64,000 nucleotides of DNA from Chondrilla cf. caribensis (taxonomy: Eukaryota > Porifera > Demospongiae > Chondrillida > Chondrillidae). Location: contig OZ026563.1 in NCBI GenBank assembly GCA_964020155.1, positions 1,148,824 through 1,212,823 of the forward strand, read 5' to 3'. Position numbers and translations under genes: made by a program. The notes under the pieces were generated by a model. It saw nothing but the letters and a program-made list of their open reading frames with translations, was not told the origin of the DNA and did no database searches. Positions 49,298 through 64,000 of the stretch are shown piece by piece; positions within the stretch are counted from its first letter, which is position 1; every line of letters begins with the position of its first letter.

Positions 49298-51412
49298 ATG
49301 CATAATCTCTGGTATCCAGGACTTAGTGTGTCAGCTTCCTCTGTAAAGAGCTCAAAAGTATCAAAATCGAAGCCGCCCGTACTCCCTCGCCTCACAGAGA
49401 ACCGGATAAACATTACCGGAGAAAAATGGAAGAAATCGAACACTAACAGCAGAGGAGAATCCGATTCAACCGAAAGAAGATTTTCAAAGTCTCTCCACTT
49501 AGATACAAAGAGTATTTCCTTGCCTCCAAGACAAGAGAGGAATTTGACCGCTGTTTCCTCGAGACAAACAGAGCGGAAAGGTTGGAGCACGAAGGATGAA
49601 GCTAGCGTTTTACCTCGTGCAGTATCATGCGGAGTGAGAAGAGAACGCAGCGATACCCATGACGCGCCTTCTCCTACTCTGAAAAATCCCAATTCGCACA
49701 GACCCCCTCCTGTCGTATTCAAGCCACACAGAACAACCTGTAGTAGAGAAACTAATGCACGTACTGATGTTCAGAAGCGATGTCCAAGCTCTGGACCCAG
49801 AGAAGTTCCATGCAAGCAGGTAAAAGAGTGCAGCAGTGGTACCAGTAACGTGGACAGTGGCATATCCCTGTTACCAACAACATCCAATCTCTCTCCTCAT
49901 GATCAATGCAGTAGCTCAACATTGGCGCATGAATCGAATATGCATACCGCCATTCAACAACTTCTCTCTTGTAGTTGCAGTAGCGACAAGTTAAAACCTC
50001 ACGATCTGCTGCTGTCAGGTTGGCTCTCACATGAACCAGCTTTGGAGAGGGAGGTTATCTATGCTCCTCAAACTTCAGCAGTGTCCCATCCCTCCAAACG
50101 TCTCCTTAAAACATTCAAGTGTAAAAAAACTGGAGGTCCCGTATCATTCAAGCATTTGCCCAGTGTAGAGAGTTACATGACTGACTACCTGGAGCATCAC
50201 AGTTTCACATACACAACTGTTAATGCCTTGAGACCTCCTGTTATGTTTGGAGGAGTGAAGTGTTCGAAAGAATCACCTACTCAATCGGAAGGTACTTGTG
50301 ATGGTGAGAGTGAGGATAAGTCCACTCTTTTACCCACTAAAGCGAAAGGGAAAAATTGGCTTTGTCTTGTTAATCGAACCTCCTCTTCTCAAATGGAACC
50401 CAACTTCATCCTATCTCCTGGTAGCAGTGAACAGTCTGGTACTGATGGTGCCCCTGGTAGGGGCGAAGGCAGATGTTCCCGTCCCGCGACATGCGATAAC
50501 ACTGGACATAAACGAACTCCTCTTGAGGACATCATGGAGGAAAGGAAAGAAGTCCCCAACACATCATCCAGTATATCTGTTGGAAGGTATTTGATCGTTA
50601 AATCTAAAGAGGATAAAACAATAAAGGAAGTTAAAGATGATGAAGAAGACGAAGGCTTTGGTAGCGCTAGTACAGGTTCCATTGTCAACCGCGTAGACAG
50701 CTTCATTCAAGAGTGTGAATCAGGTCCTTCACTCAGCTCTGAATCACATAAGAATGTGTTGATGAAATCATTGGTAGAAAAGCAGAAAGAAGTCATTTCC
50801 GATATCTACAAGTTTCCTTGTTTCAAACCAGTGATGGAATCTGATCCCAAGCAGAAGAAAGCAAGTACTAGACAAGTTGTCAACAAGGCAAGGTCCCTCG
50901 GTCTAATTTCGCCCTTTGTTCTTCAGGAGAGGCTGATGCAAGACATTTTGAACCAAAGTGACCTAAAGGCTCACTCCAGAACTACTTCATGTACTGTGAG
51001 GAAAGAGCAACAGACAGCAATTCGTGATGGGAGACTAGACACCAAAGTCAATAGAAGGCAGAGTGCTGCTGTGAGGAGGACCAAGAACACACACGCAGTA
51101 GAGGTCGAAGATAGCATGTGTCGAAGAGGAATGAGTGCTGCAGTTAAAGTTTACACATCGAAGGAGAAAACCAGTGGTTCCAGCAAACAGCATCAAGTTA
51201 GTAAGAAACAATCCACTTCAGTCCCTAAATGTCCACCCTCAAGTACCACTGCTGTGTGTGCCAAGGTTTTACTTCTGCAAAGAAGGGCCAAAGCAAATAG
51301 AACAAGAGGTCTCTCATCTTCAAGGGGACAATCTGCTCGTGTAATCGATTCCAACAAAATTGATGCTAATCTCCGAATTGAGCCCTCCATTAATTTTTCA
51401 CCTGTTAAATGA
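49298..51412 (+). CDS. Unrecognised intronless protein, 704 residues, largely disordered
   Basis: A single ORF from ATG 49298 to the stop at 51412, in a region where nearly every other gene has several exons. The product is rich in Ser, Lys, Thr and Arg, with no signal peptide, membrane helix or catalytic motif that I recognise. The more ordered, possibly conserved blocks are about residues 230-330 (DLLLSGWLSHEPALEREV, SYMTDYLEHHSFTYTT, LRPPVMFGG) and about 420-560 (SVGRYLIVKSKEDKT, EDEGFGSAS, GSIVNRVDSFIQECE, KEVISDIYKFPCFKPV, KARSLGLISPFVLQERLMQD). An AATAAA polyadenylation signal follows at 51507-51512. It starts 167 bp from SURF2 and converges on TYW3. A scaffold or cytoskeletal/centrosomal role is possible but unproven. 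Gene status is supported by length and non-repetitive composition. Confidence 0.8.
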   Translation: MHNLWYPGLSVSASSVKSSKVSKSKPPVLPRLTENRINITGEKWKKSNTNSRGESDSTERRFSKSLHLDTKSISLPPRQERNLTAVSSRQTERKGWSTKDEASVLPRAVSCGVRRERSDTHDAPSPTLKNPNSHRPPPVVFKPHRTTCSRETNARTDVQKRCPSSGPREVPCKQVKECSSGTSNVDSGISLLPTTSNLSPHDQCSSSTLAHESNMHTAIQQLLSCSCSSDKLKPHDLLLSGWLSHEPALEREVIYAPQTSAVSHPSKRLLKTFKCKKTGGPVSFKHLPSVESYMTDYLEHHSFTYTTVNALRPPVMFGGVKCSKESPTQSEGTCDGESEDKSTLLPTKAKGKNWLCLVNRTSSSQMEPNFILSPGSSEQSGTDGAPGRGEGRCSRPATCDNTGHKRTPLEDIMEERKEVPNTSSSISVGRYLIVKSKEDKTIKEVKDDEEDEGFGSASTGSIVNRVDSFIQECESGPSLSSESHKNVLMKSLVEKQKEVISDIYKFPCFKPVMESDPKQKKASTRQVVNKARSLGLISPFVLQERLMQDILNQSDLKAHSRTTSCTVRKEQQTAIRDGRLDTKVNRRQSAAVRRTKNTHAVEVEDSMCRRGMSAAVKVYTSKEKTSGSSKQHQVSKKQSTSVPKCPPSSTTAVCAKVLLLQRRAKANRTRGLSSSRGQSARVIDSNKIDANLRIEPSINFSPVK

Positions 51413-51493
51413 TTGTATAATTCTTCTGAAATTCTATTTTATATCATTGAAATTTATTTTTTATACAGATGTATACAGCTCATGATGTATAAT

Positions 51494-52304
51494 TTATTTA
51501 TGCTCAAATAAAGTACAAAATTCATTTGAATAATCAAATTCAGTGTCCACGACTTTCTTTGGAATATTATTATGGTCTTTAGGTTTGGGCTTAGGCTTGG
51601 GGTGATCAGCATGTGACTTCCTTGTGACTTGCATATGATCTTGTGTAGATGCTTTCAATCCATCAATTATGTTATCTTCGAATCTATGAAATACACAATT
51701 CTGGAACCCATAGCAGTACAGTCAAACTTGCTTAGTAAGTACCTCAAAAGGTACACTAGGTATATGTAACATACAAAGTACATGTGACTGGTACCGTACA
51801 GTGGGAAATTTTCGTGGGACAAAATTTTCACAGATTTCATGGTTGGCCTAGTATCTGCGAAAATAAAATCTGCAAATTAGGCGTTTTCGTGGTTCTATCA
51901 CGCGACTGTGGCCAGCATCCACGAAAATTTTATCTGTGAATTTTCATTTTTAGAGCCATCCACAAAAATTTTGTCCTGTGAAAATTTCCTGCTATGTGGT
52001 ATATCAAAACATCTTTACATTTCACAACAGAGGCACTGGTACAGTAAGGAAGAATGAGCTCCAACCTGCCAATGCGATGAAGGTTTTCTGCCATTTTCTG
52101 ATTCCCAAGCTCAACCAAGAGCTTCAAGTACTAGAGAGAGGCAGCGTACGGCCAGTACAGGAAGCAGCCACATGTGATGCACTATGAAGCAAGCACGCAC
52201 AAAATACTCACCAACTCGGACACTGTAAGGCATCCATTCAGAGCTATTGGTGCTTCCAGTGAGTGCGTACTTCTGACTGCCTGAAAAATTCTCATAATAC
52301 ATTT

Positions 52305-52394
<90 letters not shown>

Positions 52395-53343
52395 CTACAC
52401 ACAACCAACCACACACTATCATACATACATACATATGCAGGAGTATTTACTTGGGTTAGCAAGTCATTTACTCAACATAAACCCACCAGAACAATCTTGT
52501 CATGTTTCCCGATAGACAAACCAGAGTTCCGAAATCCAGCATCAACTGCCCATCTCATCTGAGATCAGAAAAGAACAAAGGCCAGCTGTTTGCACACACC
52601 AAAAAAGTACTTGTAACAAATAATGCTTCATAGCTATAACACAGCGTGTGCAGTTTCAATTGGATTCAATCCACTAGTTCTCACATTCCGTCTAGCGCCC
52701 TCCAACGTCCGACAGCACATGTGAAGAACAAAAGGTTCAAACTTGAAAAACACACAACCCTTGGCAGGCAGTGACCCAAGGGCTCCGACCTGGCCAGATG
52801 TAGATAAATCACCATAGTAACAGAGGTTATGTACGTGTTATGTTATATATATTATAATTCCATTGTTTCCTACCAGTGCATCTAGGGAGATTTCCGAGTG
52901 AGAGACCATTAACCACTGGCAACCTTGCTTCTGGCCTGGGGCATCCTACATGAAGAGGCGTGCTATACATGTAGAATGGTAAGGGTATTTACAATACAGG
53001 CAGATCTATTCATGAGAGCAATTTATAAAAATGAGTGTCTGTAGAAAGAGATGACACGTAAACATGCACGAGCTGAATATATGATGGAGACACACCGACA
53101 CAGTCTCAAACACAACAAAGACAACAACAACAACAACAAAAACAACAACAACAATTTACCAACCTCCGTGTAGCAAATCAGTCTTCCCGAACAAGAACTG
53201 GTTGTGAAGTAATCACTTTGACTATTGATCACATCCACTAGGTGTACAATCTTGTCATCGATACCTCCTTTTCTGCTCTGATCGGGGTGATCTTCCAAAC
53301 ACTGCTTTTTCCATTGCCTGAATATTGCTTCTGAAACTTGCAT
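51494..53343 (-). CDS. TYW3: TYW3-like tRNA wybutosine-synthesising methyltransferase, complete, 7 exons
   Basis: Exons: 53343-53164, 52945-52874, 52789-52685, 52558-52487, 52280-52212, 52130-52066, 51683-51494 (stop 51494-51496). The phases close to about 250 residues (human about 259). The conserved features run in order: FRQWKKQCLEDHPDQSRKGG, IVHLVDVINSQSDYFTTSSC SGR (active-site region), WLMVSHSEISLDAL, KFEPFVLHMCCRTL, AVDAGFRNSGLSIGKHDKIV, AVRSTHSLEAPI and LVELGNQKMAENLHRI; the C-terminal tail is Lys/Pro-rich. TYW3 methylates N4 of 4-demethylwyosine at position 37 of tRNA-Phe, the third tailoring step of wybutosine. The ATG at 53343 is preferred; no upstream in-frame ATG exists. The exon 4 end with its intron start has been copied to 61637-61772. 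Confidence 0.94.
51507..51512 (+). terminator. AATAAA polyadenylation signal of the 704-residue gene, inside the TYW3 coding exon
   Basis: AATAAA lies 95 bp after the stop at 51412. It overlaps, antisense, the last codons of TYW3 (stop 51494-51496). The TYW3 signal (TTTATT on plus, 51453-51458) lies within the 3' UTR of the opposite gene. Confidence 0.6.
51793..52001. mobile_element. MITE family D, copy 2 (TYW3 intron 6 boundary)
   Basis: The ends are ACCGTACAGTGGGAAATTTT and AAATTTCCTGCTATGTGG, and the interior matches the copy at 11754-11949 (GGTTGGCCTA, GGCCAGCATCC). It lies between TYW3 exons 6 and 7. Confidence 0.85.
52309..52391. repeat. (CA)n tract, TYW3 intron 4
   Basis: About 83 bp, TG in TYW3 sense, between exon 4 and exon 5; it is adjacent to the segment 52392-52529 that has a second copy at 61637. 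Confidence 0.99.
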
Positions 53344-53389
53344 TTTACTCTTCGAGAGCAAGACACGTGACTATCAGCCGACCACAAAA
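53344..53389. promoter_or_regulatory. Very short bidirectional promoter, TYW3 / FASTK-family gene
   Basis: Only 46 bp separate the divergent start codons. It contains an E-box CACGTGAC (53364-53371), and AAAATGGCG overlaps the FASTK-family start (53387-53395). Transcription start sites must lie inside or very close to the opposing coding sequence. Confidence 0.65.
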
Positions 53390-56261
53390 ATGGCGTTGCG
53401 ATTAGTAAGTAGCTTAAGGAGCCTTTCAAAAGGTTGGCTCGAGTCTATGCAGCGCTCGTATTGCAGTGCATTTTGTGATGTAAAGTTAAATAAGTACAGA
53501 CTTGTGAGTATAGGACAACTCCATAAGTACACCCCCTTCATTTATTGCAAGAGAAGAATTAGCCGTGGACGCGTAGCTGAATGCGATGGCATGGTTGACG
53601 CTCGTTACACGAAAGGAAGCGATCTGTTGGAAGAGCGGGAGTTGAACAAACTCCAATTTCTACAAGTGAAAAGAGAAAATGCACTGGAACTATTAGAACT
53701 CTACAAGAAGGACAAGAGTGATGTTAGCGACCGGGACCTTGTCTACCTGGCCTATTCTTGCGTTACTTTAAAGGACGACGTTTTTACCTCAAAACGGTCT
53801 TACCTGATGTCTGACATTGTCAAAGACATATGTAAACGTGTTCCCAATTATTCCCATTCCTACATCAATAGAATTTTAAAACTTTGTACTAGTTTTAAGT
53901 TCAGTGGTCAAGAGAAGCTAGCTCTTCTGTGCTTCGAGGAGCTGGTGTCTAGAGGATCGGGTGTTATCACCAAACATATTGGTATTGTAGCCCGTGCACT
54001 TGCCAAGCTGAAGTTGGTCGACACACGTAAAAAGCTAATTTTTGAAAAGAGTATTATTGCATGTGAGCATTTCGACATATTTGACCTCGCACAGTTAGCA
54101 TGGGCGCTGACGTGTGTGAATCACTTCCCACCCCCTGTGAGCGAGAAGCTGACTACGGAACTCAGGAAGAATCAACTCCCCAACTGCAGTTACAAGGCCC
54201 TGACTTCTTGGATGTGGTGTGCAGGAATGGCCATAAGTACCGTGCCGAATGACTTTGTCACGGAGCTGGTGGATGAGATCATCAAGAGACCTTTCTACGA
54301 TCAACTGTGCGCCATGACTGCATGGTCGCTGGGGAAGAGGAAGCAGTTTTACAAACCCTTCTACGATACCATGTCGGACATGATTGTGGCGGGAAAAAGT
54401 GGGGAGTGGAGTCCGAGGCTCACCACCACTTTCCTTTGGTACCTGGTTTCTACGTTTTTCTATGACAAAGACACTATGGACAGACTAGCTGATAGTGTCA
54501 TCCCCACACTTGATTCCTTCTCAGAGCATGATCTGGCTCTTCTGGTGCGCTCCTATGGGACTCTCAGTCATCCCAGTCCTCAGTTGATGGAGAAGGCTGC
54601 TGGTGCGCTAGCCAAAAAGGTGCTAGTCGGTAGGCACAGTTCAGGAGGACGAAGAAATACGAGTCAGCCGATACTAACTACAGTGTGGTCTTGTCTGGTT
54701 GGAGATGTGTACCCAAGAGAGCTCATTAGACATGTAATGGAGGTGGAGTCACTAGAACGTGAGTCATCTTTTGTTTCTTCTATGACAAAAATATGTATGT
54801 GCTCAACTATGTTACCCTCTGGCCAAATTTCACAACTACTTTAGATGTGTTAGTTATTGCAGAACAATTTTGAACATGTCTGTTATGCATAGCCACTCAG
54901 GGCTTTGCATGACAAAGTATGTGTTGTTGCATATGCTTCACCTTTTGCTGACTATTGATATACATGTGCACACAGTCAAATGGATGTCTAGTGTATTGAA
55001 ATTTTACTTACTTTTTTACTTTTTTTTACTTGTTGATAGTACATCTTCCACAATCTTCTTTCTCCAGATGTAGTGAGGATCGGTAATGTTTATGCTGCTT
55101 CGGTTCTGCTGCAGCTTGATCTGGCCCTACGTTTGGAGAAACCAGAGCTAGGGTTGCCATCATTACCACAGAGGTTCACCAAGAAACTCGTTGACATATG
55201 CGTGAGCAATTCAGCTTCAATGGAAGTCCCTTCAAAGTTCCATTGTCATGTGCAAGAAGCATTGGTAGAACTACTAGGGAGTACACGGTGAGTACACGGG
55301 AGGGACAAATCATGTGCATGGTCATTGTTTGTGAACCTGGCTAAATCTCTTTGTAGTTAATGAGTTTTTCAAAAGGGAAAACTTAGGGGATTCCCCCAAA
55401 GCTGCACACCTTAAACTATCCTTCAATGCTATCTTTAATTTTGCTTTGAGTATAATTGTACATAGGTCCTGTCTTGTATAGTCTCATTATCAGACCATTC
55501 ACCCATATACCTATGTACGTACCAATATATAGTAGAGCAAATAATCTAGTGAAGTACAGACAGCTGCCATTGTATTGTACATGTCCATGACTGTCCAGTA
55601 TGTGATATGGAGTCTAGAGACTGTTTTTTGATCTGTCGTACTGCAGGTACTTCATGACGGAAGCTCACACATATTCACCATATCGGATTGACTTTGAGTT
55701 GATAGTTAATAACAGAGGAGATCCTGTCATTCCACCTGAAGGAACTTGGAATTCTGTTGGAGTTCCCCACCTCTCCTCGAACTCACTCGACACTCTCATT
55801 CACACACTGGACCAGAAATCGACCCAATCCACCACCAAGTCTTCAACTGGTGCAATACTACCCATCACTGGCGGAGATCAACGAGTGGAGGCGATGCCTG
55901 TGTTTGTTGAGACTGAAGGCTCACCCCTGACATTGACGGACACTGCAGTCAACTTGGCAAGTGACTGGTCTCCCACCCCTCTGCCTGAGGGTCTGCACCG
56001 GGTGGCCGTGGAGGCAGATGGCCGCTATCACTACGACCAGACCTCTCAGCATGTCCTCGGTAAGACGCTGTTGAAAAAGAGGCAACTGGAAGCACTTGGA
56101 TGGAAAATGCTTTCTGTGAGTTGTCTGCAGTTCAGTATGTGTGTGGTTGATTTTACTGTGCAGTTCTAATGTATGCATCATGTGCTAAAAAATTGCATGT
56201 AATTTGTTTTTTTTGTGGTGTGCATGTTTAAGAAAGTGGCAGTCACCCACACACACACACA

Positions 56262-56293
<32 letters not shown>

Positions 56294-56434
56294 CACACAG
56301 GCATCATGCCCATATGTACAATATCTTTTCCATTCCACCAGATCCCTTATAGTGAGTGGAGACACCTTGACAAGAATGCTACCACACAGCAAGCTCAGTT
56401 CATTCAAGAAAAACTCAAGAATCTTAAATTATGA
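53390..56434 (+). CDS. FASTK-family mitochondrial RNA-binding protein with RAP domain, complete, 4 exons
   Basis: Exons: 53390-54758, 55068-55287, 55647-56115, 56342-56434 (TGA 56432-56434). The phases close to about 716 residues. The N terminus is Arg/Ser/Leu-rich without acidic residues (MALRLVSSLRSLSKGW), as expected for mitochondrial import. The centre is a series of helical repeats typical of FAST domains (FDIFDL AQLAWALTCVNHF, FYDQLCAMTAWSLGKRKQF, EHDLALLVRSYGTLSH). The C terminus is a RAP domain: VAVEADGRYHYDQ, GKTLLKKRQLEALGWKML, IPYSEWRHLD. FASTK proteins act in mitochondrial RNA processing and stability. I cannot assign which member (FASTKD1-5, TBRG4); the sequence may be orthologous to several. 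The final intron is short, with a CA/CG tract near the acceptor. Confidence 0.88.
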
Positions 56435-56573
56435 ATTTGTGTATTATCTGTCATCTGTATATATAATTGATATTGACAACAGATATAAATTTTTACTGAA
56501 ATAGAATGAATATCATCTTTTGGGCCACTATACAGGAAAATAATTAAAACAATAATTATTGTCTATAATATAA

Positions 56574-57302
56574 TTATTTGGATGATCTAATCCGCATTTT
56601 CTGTAATCCAGCTTGGTGCTTCTGCTTCAACTGATCCAACTGTTCTTGCACCGTTCTTTCCTTCGCCTCCCTTCTCACCTTGCCGTATATCTGATTCACT
56701 TCTCTACTTTCTTTGTCAGCAGCGTCTGTAAAAATTCTCTGGTTCGACCTTATACGAAAGAAATGAACACAACCCCCCACGAAAGCGAACAAGAGTAGGC
56801 AAACCACAACCTTGATGTTCTGGGCCCTGGAGGGGGTAGAGGGCGAAGTCCATTGAGTACCATGAGCATCAAAAGATGTTCCTCTTCTTGTATACGTGCT
56901 TGAACCGCCTCCACCGTATCCTGGTTTATGGTGGTATTCTTCGTAAGTTCTCCAGTTTCGTGAACCGCTACCAGATCCAGCATACCTCCCCGCGTCACGC
57001 AACCTAGTCGCTTCCAACATGAAGTCGTATTCCTTTCGCGAGGCAGTGTTGATGAGAACAGAATATGCTTCATTTAGTTCACTAAACGCGCCGCTGGAGA
57101 GATGAGGGTTCATGTCCGGGTGCAGCTGTTTCGATAGTCTTAAAAATGCCTGCCTGATTTCCTTACTCGTAGAGGAATTGTTAACCCCTAACACCTCATA
57201 GTGGTTCTTCTTTAAGCACGCAGAAGACTTCGTTAGGAGTCGTCGGTGGAAACGACACACATGTACAGAAAAATAACTAGCGAAAGGAGAACCTGCCGCC
57301 AT
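56574..57302 (-). CDS. DNAJC4: DNAJC4-like J-domain membrane protein, intronless, 242 residues
   Basis: A single exon from ATG 57302 to the stop at 56574-56576. The basic N-terminal stretch HRRLLTKSSACLKK precedes the J domain (residues about 34-95): HYEVLGVNNSSTSKEIRQAF, then QLHPDMN (catalytic HPD at 61-63) and ELNEAYSVLINTASRKEYD. A Gly/Ser/Tyr-rich linker follows, then one membrane helix (KVVVCLLLFAFVGGCVHFF, about 164-182) and a basic coiled C-terminal tail (KERTVQEQLDQLKQKHQ). Length and layout match human DNAJC4 (about 241 residues). The HPD motif would stimulate an Hsp70; the location (mitochondrial or ER membrane) is unknown. The start codon lies in AAAATGGCGGC. It could be another short J-domain membrane protein. 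Confidence 0.8.
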   Translation of the reverse strand: MAAGSPFASYFSVHVCRFHRRLLTKSSACLKKNHYEVLGVNNSSTSKEIRQAFLRLSKQLHPDMNPHLSSGAFSELNEAYSVLINTASRKEYDFMLEATRLRDAGRYAGSGSGSRNWRTYEEYHHKPGYGGGGSSTYTRRGTSFDAHGTQWTSPSTPSRAQNIKVVVCLLLFAFVGGCVHFFRIRSNQRIFTDAADKESREVNQIYGKVRREAKERTVQEQLDQLKQKHQAGLQKMRIRSSK

Positions 57303-57353
57303 TTTATCGAAATATTATTAGGACAACAACAATTACGTAACAACGCAGGCATC

Positions 57354-58273
57354 TTATGTAACTCTGTCAATAAGTGTTCCTTTTTGCTTCTTGGCTCTGA
57401 TAAACTCTTCAATTGCTTTCTGTAGGGATATATCAGCAACGTAAGCACATTCAAGAAGAGTTACTCAAACCTTAATACATTGTACAACAATATGTACAGT
57501 GAAGGAACAATGAATATACACATAGCTACGTATAATGAATAGTGAAACCAGTGACTGCCCAACTGGGCGACACCAGGGGTCTGACTGAGTGACAGCTGCA
57601 CACAGACTACAATTGGATATGACAGCTGGTCTAAAGCCCAAATGTCAGATTGTAAGAACATGTGCCGTCTTTGAAATCCAGTGGAACACACAATACCACT
57701 AACAATTGGATCAAGGCAGAGTGCACCTGACGTGCACAGTGACAAAACAGGTGGAACAGGAATGGGAGATCATGAAATATGATGTGTAGTTCAGTTTATC
57801 CAATGGGCATGTAGATCGACTCTCACCTGCTCTTGATATCGCTTTCTTCCTTCTTCTGTTCGTATGAGCTGCTTATGGACCAAACCAGCATTGCTTGCAA
57901 AGGAATTAGCTATTTCTTTCTGTTTAAAGGAGAGAAAGTTGAAAGAAATGGGGCACCAGCATCACATTGAGAACAATGTTCCAACGCACAACACAATTAT
58001 CCCTGAGTATGAGACTAACTGAATACTGTAAAGTCTCACAAATAAACATAAGTACCTATTACATACATAACAGGTCCCACTGTACTTATATACATACCAA
58101 CACAATGCAACTAACCGCTTCTATTTCTTCTTCCTCTTCGTCTATGGTGGACACAGTGACAGTACTGTACTTACCAGCATCAGTGGTATGCCTGTTCAAC
58201 ATCACCTGGATAAGCAATGATAAAACAAGATTAGACACAAAAATTTCCACTTTACCTGATTGTATACAGTACT

Positions 58274-58312
<39 letters not shown>

Positions 58313-58409
58313 TGCATCCATACACACACACGTACATGCACACACACGCACACACACACACACACACACACGCATACATGCATCCATACACACACACACA
58401 CGCACACAT

Positions 58410-58481
<72 letters not shown>

Positions 58482-58777
58482 TCTTCTGTCCACTAGGTTT
58501 TAGTGTTTTGGGCTTCTCAGTTGTTGTCCCAGAGCCAATACTCTGCACCAAGGCCTCACTCATGATAAATACTACTTTGGTGTCCATTTCAGAATGACGA
58601 TAGAACAGTGGTAGACCACACCTATGCACAGAGCAACACTTTGTAATACTAGCACACACATACGTACATCATTCTATCATTTACACAAGGTATTAAAACA
58701 CTCACTTTTTACATTTTTGCCTAAACTGTTGCTCTACTCCTTTTTCTCTGTGAAAAGGATATACAGGTACACTCATT

Positions 58778-58844
<67 letters not shown>

Positions 58845-59216
58845 CTTCAAATACACAGGTCCGATGGGCTCACAGTACACCTTGTGGGCATGGTGAGTGG
58901 TGTCTATCACACGGGCATTATCACACTTTCTCAAAGGCAATTTATCCAAAGTGGCATCTAATGGAATTAATCATTCATCTGATGTATTAATCATTCATCT
59001 AATGTATTAATCATTCATCAAAATACAGTGAACAAATCCACCAACATCACTGCGCGAAACAAGCATGGTATGAACCGTTGATAGTTTAAACTCACCAAGA
59101 ATCAAGGCAAGTTGACCACAGACACAATTATACACAAAAAGAGGCTTGTCCTGCATATATTCCTCTGTGTCTTTGGTGTCTGTTACCACAATACTACGCG
59201 ATATAACCTTGGGCAT
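57354..59216 (-). CDS. STEEP1: STEEP1 (CXorf56) homologue, complete, 7 exons
   Basis: Exons: 59216-59096, 58957-58843, 58747-58706, 58621-58480, 58205-58116, 57919-57827, 57419-57354 (TAA). The phases close to 222 residues, exactly the human length. Motifs in order: [89 protein letters not shown] and [10 protein letters not shown]. Cys pairs CxCG and CKKCG suggest metal binding. In mammals the protein binds STING at the ER and promotes its exit; a broader ancestral role (it co-occurs with spliceosome components in other lineages) cannot be judged here. Both intron 2 and intron 4 begin with a TG tract at the donor. It stops 51 bp upstream of the DNAJC4-like start on the same strand. Confidence 0.96.
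58276..58479. repeat. Interrupted (CA)n array, STEEP1 intron 4
   Basis: About 200 bp. A block with ATACATGCATCCATACACAC is present twice, so segmental duplication inside the array has occurred. In STEEP1 sense it starts as GTGTGTG at the exon 4 donor. Confidence 0.97.
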
Positions 59217-59397
59217 GGTTCCTTCGCAGTCCTATGAAATCTGACAGTAGATTTGTTACGTACACAAGATGAACCAGGCCTCTTTAGCGGGCGGACATAT
59301 TTGTCACGTGGAAGAACGTATAGGGTATTTCCCGAAGACTCATCCATGGCAACAACAAAATGGCGAACCACGTCCCGTGCTCCGGTGCTCCGTGAAG
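59217..59397. promoter_or_regulatory. Putative bidirectional promoter, STEEP1 / TMEM232
   Basis: 181 bp between divergent start codons. It has GTCACGTG (59303-59310), the same E-box core as the TYW3 pair, and AAAATGGCG at 59357-59365. ATGs upstream of 59398 could form short upstream ORFs depending on the transcription start. Confidence 0.55.

Positions 59398-64000
<4,603 letters not shown>

Noticed and set aside
49210..49722. 170-codon minus-strand ORF opposite the 704-residue gene
   Set aside because: A shadow ORF antisense to a longer, non-repetitive ORF, with no family features.

Overview
The window is eukaryotic nuclear DNA from an animal. It has many short spliced exons with GT..AG introns, metazoan gene families (EVC/EVC2, INPP5E, ACBD6, STEEP1, TMEM232), very long (TG)n/(CA)n tracts and several MITE families. 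Compact gene spacing, small introns, divergence from vertebrate proteins and a conserved EVC/EVC2 pair suggest an early-branching animal. A sponge is my best guess (inference, not shown by the sequence). No rRNA, tRNA, CRISPR or bacterial feature was seen.

Layout, left to right: KDM8/JMJD5 (-, 104-3118); EVC-like (-, 3569-13023) head-to-head with EVC2/limbin-like (+, 13262-25232); ACBD6 (-, 26068-30465); NUBPL (-, about 31309-36747) head-to-head with INPP5E (+, 36955-46558); SURF2 (-, 47308-49130) head-to-head with an unrecognised intronless 704-residue gene (+, 49298-51412); TYW3 (-, 51494-53343) head-to-head with a FASTK-family RAP protein (+, 53390-56434); DNAJC4-like (-, 56574-57302); STEEP1 (-, 57354-59216) head-to-head with TMEM232 (+, 59398 to beyond the right edge). 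I built exon chains by hand from splice sites and checked that reading phase is kept across junctions. Every gene closes except the 3' end of NUBPL, one uncertain EVC acceptor, and TMEM232, which is cut by the window edge.

Functionally the region mixes ciliary genes (EVC, EVC2, INPP5E, TMEM232), mitochondrial genes (NUBPL, FASTK-family), RNA-modification genes (TYW3, SURF2) and others. There is no operon logic; the recurring organisation is five divergent gene pairs with start codons only 46 to 238 bp apart.

The most unusual signals are: (1) two cases in which the 3' end of a coding exon plus its splice donor and neighbouring TG repeat has been copied into an intron of another gene (INPP5E into EVC, TYW3 into TMEM232); (2) at least eight introns whose 5' splice site is the first GT of a (GT)n tract; (3) EVC and EVC2 head-to-head, as in vertebrates; (4) several short-transposon families sharing CAGTG/CACTG ends with TA flanks, one of which has been amplified into a 45-bp tandem array; (5) a recurrent AAAATGGCG-type motif over or beside start codons.
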